This document shows positions 12,501 to 23,179 of a stretch of 64,000 bases of DNA, piece by piece (the first letter of the stretch is position 1; each line of letters opens with the position of its first letter). Made by a program: the position numbers and the translations under genes. Source of the stretch: Selaginella moellendorffii (Eukaryota > Streptophyta > Lycopodiopsida > Selaginellales > Selaginellaceae); contig NW_003314269.1 of NCBI RefSeq assembly GCF_000143415.4, forward strand, positions 1,700,118 through 1,764,117. The letters run 5' to 3'. The notes under the pieces were generated by a model, which searched no databases, was not told the origin of the DNA, and saw nothing but the letters and a program-made list of their open reading frames with translations.

Positions 12501-12859
12501 AAAACGCTATGAGAAAGAAAATACTCTGAGAAACAAGTACCAGAAACACTAGACGAAAGCTTGTAAGCAGTAGCGTCCCTGGTCGATCGATATTCACAAG
12601 AAGAACACCCGAGCTCTGGGAAAAAAAATCACAGCAACCTCTTTAATTCAACAAACGCGGCGTAGCTCGAAATTTCTACCTCGGCGATGGCATCCTCGCC
12701 GGGCAGCAGCAATCCATAGCCGTGCTTGCTGACGGTAGGACCGGCCTGGACAACCTGCTTAGCCTGTTTCATCGGACATAGCTGGGAACCAAATCTCACG
12801 CGCGAATCCGAGAGAATTACCTCCACTGTCGTCCAATCGTGCCAGCACGCTTCTTCCAT
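9513..12859 (-). CDS. MTM: Plant myotubularin phosphoinositide 3-phosphatase
   Basis: Lipid phosphatase removing the D3 phosphate from PI3P and PI(3,5)P2, acting on endosomal and other internal membranes. Many short exons. The start ATG at 12859 (MEEACWHDW) is followed by the PH-GRAM domain ([36 protein letters not shown]). The phosphatase domain follows: [41 protein letters not shown], and the catalytic loop HCSDGWDRT at about 10975-11055, an intact C-x5-R. Later exons carry the LMLDPYYRT and [14 protein letters not shown] segments and a [13 protein letters not shown] stretch. A plant-specific coiled-coil tail follows ([20 protein letters not shown]), ending LDDLYFQSS-like and SLQAPRLT. The catalytic loop is split by an intron with a GC donor (see findings). 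The stop is at 9513. Domain order matches Arabidopsis MTM1/2. Confidence 0.9.
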
Positions 12860-13088
12860 CGGCAAGAATGGATCGAGACTACATTCGCCAAGCGCTCGCA
12901 CTCGCACTCGCGCTCGCGCTCGCCATCACACCGCCCTAAAACCACGAGCCCTAAACTCGGACCTTCCACTTGTACTTCAAATCCCGGCCGTTGGATTCGA
13001 CAAAACCTCTTTCCTAAAGTAGAATTCCGAGCAGCAATACTTAGCATTCTTTGGATTTACAAAGCAAAGACTCCACTCTCTTTCTCTT

Positions 13089-13689
13089 TCACATTATCGT
13101 GCAAAGAGACTCTTCTTCTTCTTCCTCGTCTTCGTTGGCGGCTCCTACGTGATGGGAATGAGCAGCAGAGATCTCAGAGCTACTGGCCTCTCGTTTAGAA
13201 TCTCCTCCAATCTTCCACAGCTCCACGCGCTTCCCAGTCCTCTGGACTGTGCGAAGAACTCGCTTGGTGCTCACTTTGCCGGTCACAGTGACCTTTTGTC
13301 GCAGCTTGTCAACATCCACTCGATCCACTCCTGTTCTCCAAAACAAAGAATCGATTGAAAGAGCTAAGCCCAAGAGAAGAAAAAGAGTGGAGTTACCTGG
13401 CATAGCCCAGAGAGCGTCTCCTACGATCCTCTTGCACTCCTCGCAATGGATCCCAACCTTCAGCACAACGACATTCTGCCCAAGGATTCACTAGTGAGCA
13501 AAGCGAAACGAGAAGAGACTAAGAAGACGGAAGAACCTCAGAGTACTGGCTGCTCGTGTCGTCCGAGTCCTTGAGCCGATCCTCCATTTCATCGTCGCCA
13601 TCGTCATACGGCTCCTCCTTCCACACTCTGTTATACCACCACTCCCTCGCGGAAGCAACTGGAGACTGGAAAAACTGGAAGTGATCCAT
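13089..13689 (-). CDS. Heavy-metal-associated isoprenylated plant protein (HIPP), HMA domain
   Basis: HIPPs are small metal-binding proteins anchored to membranes by a farnesyl group; they are linked to metal handling and stress. Three exons: 13537-13689 (MDHFQFFQSPVASAREWW followed by an acidic stretch), 13397-13475 (VVLKVGIHCEECKRIVGDAL, with the C-x-x-C metal site of the HMA fold), and 13089 to about 13330 (VDRVDVDKLRQKVTVTGKVS, completing the fold). A linker with Glu run follows, and the chain ends CTIM, a CaaX box for prenylation. The stop is at 13089. The myotubularin gene starts 230 bp downstream on the same strand. The second HIPP gene at 30263-31985 ends in a similar box (CSIM). The bound metal and partners cannot be read from sequence. 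Confidence 0.9.
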
Positions 13690-14371
13690 CAAAACTTCTC
13701 AGCCGGAGTAGAGTGTGTGATCGCCGTGCCTGAAGTTCTCACCACACAAGCCCACTGCCCTGATCCACCACCGAGCTCGGCTTTTAAACAGCGCGGAGTT
13801 CTACGCTAGCGCTACTACCACTACCACCATGCCACGGGGTTACGATGCTCCTCCTGTCTCTGCCTAGTCTATCTCACTCTAGCCTCCGCTCCTCTCGTGA
13901 GCCGAGGGTCGGTCGGATACTCGTGACCAAATCCCAGAGCATCTCCTTCAACGGTAACACCACGGTGCGCAATCCACTGCCGCTGGCTCCTTACTGCACG
14001 CTGTTCTTCAACCAATGAGTCACACTGGCTTGAATGTTTTCAGCGCCCCTCCCTCTCTGCCTGTTGTGTTGTCCTTGGTATCTTTTAAATCTTGGGAAAA
14101 GTGAGACGGTGACTCTGCTCTCTTTCTTAATTCTTCGGCTGCAAAAACCAAAGTAAAGAGGAGTAAATAAATGGAAAAGAAAAAGAGGGAAAAAAAAGCG
14201 GACTGACTGATACCACAAGCTGCAGAGCATGATCGTGATCCGCGGCACTTTGTTCCCGATCATGTCCAAGCTCGATCGATCCACCTGAAAAAGCCACTGG
14301 TCAGCAGCTTTTGGATCGAGAGTAAAGCAAGCATTACCTTTGAACTTTGAAGCCCACCGTTCCACGGCAAT
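13690..14371. other. HIPP promoter region and spliced 3' UTR of the thioredoxin-like gene
   Basis: No coding gene recognised. On the minus strand, bases 14371 to about 14000 look like the 3' UTR of the upstream thioredoxin-like gene with one spliced intron: a donor (AAAG then GTAATG) near 14336 and an acceptor (TTTTTCAG) near 14286. The frame after the stop at 14372 has no recognised domain. The remainder, 13690-13990, should hold the promoter of the HIPP gene. Confidence 0.35.
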
Positions 14372-17253
14372 TCAAGTGTTTGTCTGTTGCAGCTCGCCTT
14401 CCCACTGAAACATGTCTTCTCGATATTGCGTTAGCTGCCAGTAACCATCAGCTAGTTCCTCCCGTAACTGCAGTGGAGTCCACCCGCAATGCCCCGCTAC
14501 AAACTTGAACTCCGACGCTGGCAGCTTGTTGGCTTCAATAATTTCGAAGACTTTCTCGGTTGCAGAGGGACCACCCGCAGAGAGGCCATACGAAACTGTA
14601 CCGAAGCCTTCCAGGTTCTGGAGCCTAGTGAAGGTGAATATGTACTTGGGACGCGTGTACAGAGGTCCCCCGTAGCCAATCTTCACGTTGTGCCGCTGAT
14701 CAACAGCTAAAAGTTCCTCCTTCGGCATGTCCTTGTTCATAACCAGCCCCACAACGTAGTCGTCTGTCACGGAAACAATGACGACTGCCGAGTTTGCGAA
14801 GTTTGGAGAGTTGGCCGAAAGTTTCTCGGTGGCTAAAAGGACGTGACCAATTCCGATGCGTTCTCCCTCTTGTGAAGTCTCGTCGAGGTTTTGCTGGATT
14901 GTTATCGTCGAGGGTGGCTGAACGGTCGAGGTCCCGTGCTTTGCGATAAAATGTAGGATGCCGCTTACCGTCGGGGCACCTTTGTATACGGAGACTTTGT
15001 CTTTGTCTTCTGAAGGAAATAATAGAAGAGATGGAAACTCTTGATTCTACAAAAGAAAAAAAAAACGTTATAAACAGGAGTGTCTATGAGCAATGAATTT
15101 GTGCATTACCTCCACAACATTTGCTAGTATATGGCTACAATCGTTGCTTCCACAGTCCATCTGATAGAAGCTGGGAACTATTAGCTCCACGCTTTTTGAA
15201 TCTGCAAATCAAGGAAAGGTTAACTTCTTGAGTAGCTGATCCAAATCTTACCGTCTTTACCCTGGATCAAGAAGTATTTGTATACTTCATGCATAGCAAG
15301 CTCCATTCTCTTGCAGAACCCGCACCATGGGAGCGTAAACATAACCAAGGAAGTCGAACTGCTTTTAGAAGAATTTGTCCGGCCTTTTCTAAATCCCATC
15401 ACCAGTTCTGGAAACGTCTCGAGTGACACGCTAGGAACGGGATGAGTTCGGTGAAAATCTCGATTCACGAATGGAGGTGTGACTGCTTTTCGTGAAACAA
15501 CTGGAGCTTGAGTTGATTTCAGCGTAGCCAGGACAGCACCGGATAGAGTTCCATCGAGGAATTCCACAAGGCCTTCAAAACTTAGAGGAATGTCGTCTGG
15601 ATAGACATATCGTGCGTTCCTGTCGGGAAAAACTGCTACCAATGACGGCCTGCTGTTGCTTGTTCCAGTTAGAAATTCTTGCAGTGCATACGCACTATCA
15701 AAGAAGCCAAAGTTGAACCTCCACTCGTCTACGTCTTCTTGAGACTTCATATCCTCGTGCTCTTGCATGGCTTCGTTAGTTCCTTCTGTCGATATCTCCA
15801 TGGTAACATCCTGATCTTTTCCATGGGCCACCTTGCTGTTTTCCTGCCCCTGCATTCCTTCATCTTCTCCATTCCCTTGAGATTCTGCAGCAAAGTCCCC
15901 TTGGCTGGTTTCATGAGCAGATTCTGCTGTTATATCTTGCGAAGTTCCTTTGTCAACGACCGCAGTAGTTTCTGGATCATCTTTGCCACCTGTGCCTTGG
16001 AGCAAAAGCTGCAAGATCCTTGCTATGCCTGCTCCTAAATCTTTCTGGCCGAGTGTGATGGTCTGACCATTTTTCACGACGACACCACGAAACATTACCG
16101 GCTGGTCCTGCTCAATAACCACGGGGACTACTTTGGAATCGTTACGAGAGGTCTTCCACTGGTGCGATCTTTCATAGTACCTGGCAACTTCGCGGACGAT
16201 ACGCAATGCCTCGATGCTTTCACCTCTAAGTTCCGGTGAGAAAGATAAGAAGAGAAATACCGACGGCCTGTCGCGAGGGATTTCTTGTGTGTCCTGGTCC
16301 ACCTAAAAGACGAATATAACGAGTGAGCTCCACTATCCAAGCGAGAAAAACTTGCCTCGAAACGTACCTCATCCACAACTACACCAGTGTTCTCCAAAAA
16401 GTCGTCGAGCAAAGCCGGATCATCCAAAACTCGCCAAGAGCGAGAGATGTCTTCGGTGCGTCTCAAGAGAAACCATGGCTTGCCGTCTGGAATCTCAAGC
16501 CCTGCATCTTCGAGCACCTGAGCCAGCGTGATAACTCCAAACCTCGCTGATAGCGGTGTAAGAAAGCTCGCGCTTGCAGCCTCCGTGAGGTTGCCATAGA
16601 AGGAACTAAAGACGAGCTCATCACGTCGAGAGCCACACGAAGAAGTCTCGTTCGCTGTCTCATATAGTACGCTCTCGGGCTGTCCAAACTTTGGCTCGTT
16701 GTTCTCGTAGTCTTCCACAATCCTGCCAGTCTCTAGCGTCCACCCACAGAGATCCACCAAGACAAAAGCTCTGTCCGTGGAGCCAATGAATTCCTGTAAA
16801 TCGCCCACTGTGTGGAGAGGCTGGAATAGCTCCGATACCAAGGCGTGATCTACCGCAGCTAGCACTCGCTCGGCCGAGAGCTTGCCCCTATACTGGAAAG
16901 TTTCTCCCGACTTGTGCAGTGTGAGGGACATCCAAGTTCTTTGTTCGTCCCTGTGTGTGTGCGCGATGCGCAGTTCCAGATTTCCAGCGCATTCTGGCCT
17001 CTCGCGGCTCAGGAGCTCGAGAAACTCGCGCATGAAGCTCTTGGCCTCGCCATTCCCTGGATCCATCCAAATTCCAGTTCATCTCGAGAAATCTAAGAGT
17101 GGAAGACTTACATGGAAAAGTAGCGAGACAGAGGATTAGATCGTGGTCCTGGAGCTCGCCCCAGCTCTGGAGCGGCTTCCATTGTAGCTCCGCGGCACCG
17201 GCAATGGAGCGCAGCAGCACGATCGCTCCTAGCAACACCGCGAGGAACTCCAT
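14372..17253 (-). CDS. Secreted or ER thioredoxin-fold protein with C-terminal DUF179 domain
   Basis: The start is ATG 17253, giving a clear signal peptide (MEFLAVLLGAIVLLRSIAGA) for entry to the secretory pathway. Exon 1 is 17112-17253; further large exons cover about 16370-17060 and 15250-16300. The N-terminal half has thioredoxin-fold segments without a CxxC (for example DRAFVLVDLCGWTLETGR). The middle has an acidic low-complexity linker. A later thioredoxin-like domain has LVMFTLPWCGFCKRMELAM, with the redox motif C-G-F-C. The last exons (about 14372-15045) encode a UPF0301/DUF179 (AlgH-like) domain: GHVLLATEKL, VVGLVMNKDMP, FKFVAGHCGWTPLQLREEL, ending GELQQTNT. The same architecture is known in a single-copy plant family (Arabidopsis At3g19780 type, from memory). 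Likely roles are redox or folding work in the ER, but the biochemistry is unknown. Confidence 0.8.
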
Positions 17254-17970
17254 GAACCCTAAACGACATATATAAATCCGGACAGAGAGTATGTGTGACT
17301 GTTGAAGTAACAGACTCCTTATATCCCCAATGTTTTTCAGTAACTGGTGAGTCATCATTTGTCCAGGAAAATCATCTCTGGTATGACAGACATCAACTTG
17401 GGCTGATGCACAAAACACTCTTTAGTTTCTAGAGCTGGTTCCTTAACAATAGGCTTTCAAAATTTTGCTTGAAACGGATAACCTCATGGTGTTCAAGATT
17501 GATAACAAATCGGTTTTTAGCATTCCTTGTTAATGCAATCATCCCGTGCTCTCTTTATATGTTTACATATGATGAGAGTTTAAAATGTAATTATCAGCAG
17601 ATGATGTTAACTTTCTGGCTGCTAGATACACAATTATATAGGACAAATTAGATGCTTATACTTTCTGTCATATATATGAATTGATTATTACAAGTTTGGA
17701 TTGCAGTAGCTTGTGAGTCATTCATTACCTATGAAGGGGTACAAATTGTTATGAAGAACACTAGCACTTGCCCAGCATATGCTGCCTAGTTGGCAAAATA
17801 CTGTTTTGATAATTATAATTTTGTTATATTAAAAACTAAAATTGGAATAGTATCAAAAAATAAATATTATATTCTACTTTGAAAGAAGAATTGAAGGAAT
17901 TATACCCAACAAATGTTAGGTGAACACAAAAATCAATTCTTGTAAACTTGATAATATAAATATTTAGAAC
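17254..17970. other. AT-rich spacer before the LTR retrotransposon
   Basis: The first 100-200 bases include the promoter and leader of the thioredoxin-like gene, with an ACCCTAAA telo-box-like motif just upstream of its ATG at 17256-17263. The rest is AT-rich with no recognisable gene. It is the pre-insertion DNA that received the retrotransposon starting at 17971. Confidence 0.4.
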
Positions 17971-18145
17971 TGTGAGTGCATGGAATATGGAAAGGAAATA
18001 CAGAAATGTGCATATTCAATTAGCCCAAAAACCCTAGCTTATATACAGGAGCGAGTGGTCCGGATTGAAACCAATCTGACGGCTACCAAAATCCACTACG
18101 CTAATATTAGTATACGGCATCGTAGCCGTACACTTGGCCCTCACA
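17971..18145 (-). repeat. 3' LTR of the gypsy element
   Basis: A 175-bp direct repeat of 22808-22983, starting TGTGAG and ending CTCACA, flanked on the outside by GAAC (17967-17970). It is the 3' LTR because the element is on the minus strand. It is very short for a gypsy-type LTR. Confidence 0.95.
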
Positions 18146-18160
18146 TCATCCCCTCCTCTC
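18146..18160 (-). promoter_or_regulatory. Polypurine tract of the gypsy element
   Basis: On the minus strand, GAGAGGAGGGGATGA directly abuts the 3' LTR. This is the position and composition of a plus-strand DNA primer in LTR retrotransposons. Confidence 0.75.
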
Positions 18161-18177
18161 GGAATAATGGAAGGCTG

Positions 18178-21100
18178 TCAGGGTTCTCTTGTAGATGGGC
18201 CGGGATCTGGAGGAACGTCAGGAGGAGGCATTGGTGGATCTGTAGACGGTATTAACTGCTCCTGATCCCTTTGTATGAAGCGTTTTAACCGCTGCACATG
18301 CACAATCTCCGGAGGATTGGCCTGCTGAACGTCATGCCGAACCTCATAAACTTGTGGTCCAACTTGCCGCAACACCCGATACGGTCCTTTCCACTGCGCA
18401 AGGAGCCCCTTAGATAAACCACGTACCGTAAGATGGGGAAAACGGACTAACACCAAATCATCCACTTTGTACTCCGCAGGTGGACGATGATGGGAATTGT
18501 AGCGCCGTTGTTGTCCCACTTGTACGCGGCCTAAGTGTTCAGCAGACTCTGCTCGGACAAGTGGAAGAATGCTTGTCAAATATTGATCCCATGACCTAGC
18601 ATCAGGAGCTCGTGGCAATCGCAAAGGTAAACCCAGCTCTGTTGGTAATATTGGATCATGACTATATAGAAGTTTATATGGTGAAGCACCAACAGAACTC
18701 TGCACCCCTGTGACATAGGCATACCGAAGAGACGGCAAATAACCATCCCAATCCGAATGTTGAAAGTTCACATACTTCGCAATCATCCCTTTGAATGTCC
18801 GAACGAGCCGTTCCACCAGACCGTCTGATTGTGGATGATAAGCACTCGTAAAAGTGTGGCGTATCCCCAACCGAGATGTCAAAACATGAAATACCTCAGC
18901 CATAAATGTAGGACCATTATCCGAAAGAATCCGCTCTGGACAAGAATGCTGGAACACCACTCGATTGAGGAGGAAGTATCCAACAGCAGTTGCAGAGGCA
19001 CTAGCAAGAGCACCAACTTCCACCCAACGAGTCAAGTAGTCAGAAGCAATAATAACATACTCATTGCTAGCAGTCGATCGTGGAAAAGGTCCCATAAGAT
19101 CAAACGCCACCAACTCAAACGGTCGGGAAACTGCAATTGACTCCAACCGTCCTTCCGCAGCACAAGGAGGAGTATTACGAGCTTGGCACCAAACGCAGCT
19201 ACGCACATACCGGATAATATCACGTCGCATCTCTGGCCAATAGAAAGACCTGCGTAGCTTCTCGGTGACACGACAGTGTCCCATATGCCCACCTAGAACA
19301 GGAGAATCATGGTAGGCATGGAGAAACCGCGGAATAAACACTGAAGGCACCACCAGCCGTAAATGATCAGCAGGATCTGTCCCCACAAAATAAAGAAGGC
19401 CATCTTCAAGGCGATATTGAGAATGTAAATGCCGAAAAGGCAAGTCATCAGCAAGTGATGCAGGATTCTCAAACCCATCTCGAAGCCTTCGAATCCACGG
19501 CTCAATCTTTTGAGCCTCGCGAACCTCATCAAGAGAAGGTAGATCTTGCTCTACGCCCTGTGGACACTGAACGTCAAGGACAGCAACCGCCGACGGCACA
19601 GAATCCTCATCTAGAAAATCCACAAATGCTGGAACAACAGGTTCGTCAGAAACATGAGAAGTGAGTGGAGAAGGAAGAGGAGCTCGAGAAAAAGCATCAG
19701 CATCAGCCATAGAACTCCCTGGGCGATGAACAACATCAAAATCATATATCTGAAGCTTCAAAGCCCATCGAGCCGTACGACCAACCAGGTTCTTCCGCTT
19801 CAATAATGAAGTAACAGCAGCATGGTCACCTTCAAGTAACGTCCGAGAACCATGTAGATATGCATGAAGTTTCTCGAAACCCCAGACTGCTGCTAAACAC
19901 TCCTTCTCCGTCGTGGAGTAGTTCATCTCCGCTGGTTGTAATGTACGGCTGATGTATGCAATGGGATGGTGCTGACCAGGCACACTGGAGCTCTCTTGCA
20001 TCAACACACCTCCAAGACCAATATCAGAAGCATCCACGCGCAAAATAAAAGGTCGAGTGTAGTCAGGATATGCCAAAACCGGAGGAGTCGTCAATAGCTC
20101 TTTGAGATTCATGAACGCCCGCTCACAATCGGGAGACCAGATGAAAGATGACGTTGATGACTTCAGCAACGCTCGCAATGGTGTAGTGCGATCGGAAAGA
20201 TGATCCACAAAACGACCGAGATACTGCACCTTACCCAAAAAGCGCTGCACATCATTCACACACTTTGGAGTAGGGAACTTTAGAACAGCCACAAGTTTGT
20301 CAGGATCAACTTGCAAACCCTCACGAGAAATACGGTACCCAAGATAAGTTGTGTCCTTGGACCCAAACACGCACTTCGACCGCTTCAGCTTTAAACTAAC
20401 GTCGCGTAGCCGATCCAACACTTTACAAACATCACGAACATGCTCCTCCCACGTCCCCTCCGAGTGGATCAAGACATCATCAATGAAGTCAGCCGTCACC
20501 TCCGGCATATCGCAAAGAACCTCGTCCATCATCCGCTGAAAAGTTGTTGGAGCATTGTTCAAACCAAACGGCATCACCAAAAACTCGTACAAACCAAATG
20601 GTGTACGAAAAGCAGTCTTAAGAATATCTTCTTCAGCCATCGGTACTTGCCAATACCCAAAAGCAAGATCTAGCTTGGTGAACCAACGACTTCACCCCAG
20701 ACGATCCAAGATATCAGCAGTGTGAGGAAGAGGGTACACGTCCGGGATCATCACTTCATTTAACGGACGATAGTCGATGTAGAAATGAATACTCCCATCA
20801 GACTTCGTCACAAGATGAGGTTCACATGCCCAAGGACTCCGCGACTTCCGAATAACACCCTTCTCCAACATCTCCTTGACGTTTGCACGTAAAATCTTGA
20901 TCTCCTTGGGTGACCGACGACGAACATGAACCTTGATTGGACGAGCATCCCCGGTTAGAATGGGATGACGTGTGGCAATCTTGGCCCCAGACGATAGGTC
21001 AAACTCAAAGAGATCAGAATACTCCTTCATGAGTTGGTCAACAGCTGCAACACAAAGATCATCGGAGGGATCGGAAAAGGGAAGAGCAGAACAAGATGGA

Positions 21101-21777
21101 AACACAAGAGGAAATAGTGGGGGAACAAAAGTAATGGAAGCAGAGGTAGAAGTAGAGGGACGAAGAGGTACGGAAGTGAGAGGAATGGATGAAACATAAG
21201 GAAGTATGAGACAAGGGGGAGAAGCCTCAAAGTCACACTTGGCATGATTGTGCTGCAACCAATCCATACCAAGAATGAGGTCAAAAGCTTGACTCAGCAC
21301 CACCCGCAACGACTGCAACTCAAGCTCGAGATCGCCCACACGCACAACCAGGTCCGCCTCATCTCGTGCACATGCATGTGTACGGCCGTTGCCATAAAGA
21401 ATGAAAACTGGATCCGCCGCACGACGCAAGTGTAGACGACAACGTGTGGCAACAGGTCGAGCAATAGAAGATAAACTCGAACCTGTATCAACCAACACGG
21501 AGAGAAGAATAGGAGACCTCTTGTTATAAAAACGAGCTTGGAAAGTAAACACTGGATGAACCGGTGCCGAGTGAACCCCTTGATGATACTCCCGAAATAA
21601 AGATAGAGGGGTCACTAACTTATTCGTGCAAGGTCCCTCCATTACTCGCGCGACTCCTCGTTTCCCGAATGCACCTCGGTATCCAAACCTTCCACCGCAG
21701 CAGCACCAACGGGACGTTGCTGACGCCAAGGTCTCCACCCAGGAAATGGAGGTCGCCAATCCGGAAAGCGCCGACAA
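18178..21777 (-). pseudogene. pol: Gypsy pol: protease, reverse transcriptase, RNase H, integrase (one internal stop)
   Basis: One frame from about 21777 to the stop at 18178 with a single internal TGA at 20692-20694. Order: aspartic protease with LVDTGSSLSS (about 21490) and the matching LILGMDWL; reverse transcriptase with FYIDYRPLNE, FGLYEFLVMPFGLNNAP and the catalytic FIDDVLIHS; RNase H with FILRVDASDIGLGGVL, YSTTEKECLAAVWG and PGSSMADADAFSRAP; integrase with an HHCC zinc finger (GHMGHCRVTEKL, CVWCQ) and the D,D-35-E core (FDLMGPFP, ILSDNGPTF, SDGLVERL). A GPYRV segment close to the C-terminus is followed by a proline-rich end. I see no chromodomain. The internal TGA falls within reverse transcriptase, between LDRLG and SRWFTKLDLA, and would abolish it. 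Pol lies in the -1 frame relative to gag, overlapping by about 136 nt. Confidence 0.9.
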
Positions 21778-22574
21778 CGCCGATAAATATGACCAACTTC
21801 ATCACACGCCCAGCAACGAACGTCACGGCCACGACCACGTCCTCGCCCTTGTCCTTGGACTCGAGTAGCAGCAGCATCAACCTCCATGGGAACAGGACCA
21901 TCACTCATAGGAAGTGGAGTTGAATGACGTGTAGCAAGAAGTGGAAGAGGCGACGTCTCATAACGTTGTGCCAAGCGAAGAGCATCGTCAAGAGTGGCAG
22001 GAGCAAGTGCATGCACAAGTCCGACAAGATCTTGACGAAGTGCTAGCCACAGCATTCCTAGCTTGATCCGCTCCGACATATTTGGCTCCGCACGAAGCAA
22101 AAGACTTCGGAAACGAACGCCAAATTGCATCACCGACTCAGATGGCCCTTGGCGAAGACGATGCAATTGTTGGAAGGCATCATCACAATCGTCGACGTGT
22201 CCGAAGGCGCGTTTGAAGACGTCCGGAAGAACACTCCAATCACCACGAGTAGCTGCGCTCAATCCATTGTACCACTGCAATGCCGTCCCTTGGAGACATG
22301 TGGGGAACTCACGCAAACGTCAAGCATCATTCCAAGAATGATATGTGGCAATCACCGTGAAGTGATCGAACCAATGGTACACATCATCTCCAGGATTCCC
22401 ACGAAAGAACTCCGGCCGAACGCGAGGATTGGCACCAAAAGCAGGAGGAGTTGTACCATGTGCCGTGAACGCCGCCATCAACTGAGTTTGGTTGTTCAAT
22501 TGCAAGCGCATAGCATCAAGCAATTGAACCACCTACTGCTCTAGAGTCAAAGGAGGAGATTGCGAATCGGCCAT
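21642..22574 (-). pseudogene. gag: Gypsy gag with CCHC zinc knuckle (two internal stops)
   Basis: Starts at ATG 22574 (MADSQSPPLTLEQ) and ends at the stop at 21642. A TAG at 22533-22535 and a TGA at 22317-22319 interrupt it; both are one base from sense codons. It encodes a Ty3/gypsy-type capsid (FRGNPGDDVYHWFDHF, LQWYNGL, FGVRFRSLL), an Arg/Gly stretch, and one zinc knuckle CWACDEVGHIYRRC (C-x2-C-x4-H-x4-C) for RNA binding. Confidence 0.85.
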
Positions 22575-22787
22575 GAAAATGAATGAAAAAGAAAGAGCAA
22601 AAGAAGAGAAATGACAAAAAGCTGGAAAGAAATGGCGGATCTAGACAATGCAAAAAGCTAGATCTAAACCAAAATCCTGAAAGGAAAGAACAAAAGAAAG
22701 GAAATGGAAAAAGCTAGATCTAGACAATGCAAAAGCTAAATCTAAACCGAAATCCCAAATCCAAGCACTCCCCAGGGACAATCAAAG

Positions 22788-22807
22788 GTGCCCCTCACCT
22801 CCACCAA
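22788..22807 (-). promoter_or_regulatory. Putative tRNA primer-binding site of the gypsy element
   Basis: On the minus strand, right after the 5' LTR, the sequence reads TTGGTGGAGGTGAGGGGCAC. The TGG one base in is expected for pairing with the CCA tail of a tRNA. It does not look like the common initiator-Met site and I cannot name the tRNA. Confidence 0.5.
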
Positions 22808-22983
22808 TGTGAGTGCATGGAATATGGAAAGGGAATACAGAAATGTGCATATATCAATTAGCCCAAAAACCCTAGCTTATATATAGGAGCGAGTGGTCCG
22901 GATTGAAACCAATCCGACGGCTACCAAAATCCACTACGCTAATATTAGTATACGGCATCGTAGCCATACACTTGGCCCTCACA
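22808..22983 (-). repeat. 5' LTR of the gypsy element
   Basis: A 176-bp direct repeat of 17971-18145, about 97% identical by eye, starting TGTGAG and ending CTCACA, followed by host GAAC. In the element's orientation it is the 5' LTR and should carry its promoter. Confidence 0.95.
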
Positions 22984-23179
22984 GAACAAAATATATTCCT
23001 AGGCATAAGTAAGAATAAATATTCATTAATAAAAATATTTGATACAAATTATTATTTAAAAATATGAATATATTTAGAAAAATACCGGACAAAAAAAATA
23101 AACAGGAAATTTCTATTATTAATAATATGTTATATGTAAACTACATCTTCTTCCTTGATGTTCTTCCTTAAATTATTCG

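Larger units (their letters stand above)
17971..22983 (-). mobile_element. Ty3/gypsy LTR retrotransposon, near-complete but disabled
   Basis: A 5.0-kb element bounded by direct repeats of 175 and 176 bp that start TGTGAG and end CTCACA. The host sequence GAAC flanks both outer ends, a short target-site duplication. The coding strand is minus. Next to the LTR on the 5' side (22807 downward) is a TTGGTGGAGG stretch beginning with TGG, as expected of a tRNA primer site. Next to the other LTR (18146-18160) is a purine tract GAGAGGAGGGGATGA on the minus strand. Gag and pol are both present with all enzymatic domains in the order protease, reverse transcriptase, RNase H, integrase, which defines the Ty3/gypsy order. 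Three in-frame stop codons interrupt the coding frames. The LTRs differ by about 4 substitutions and 1 indel, so the insertion is not very old. Confidence 0.95.
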
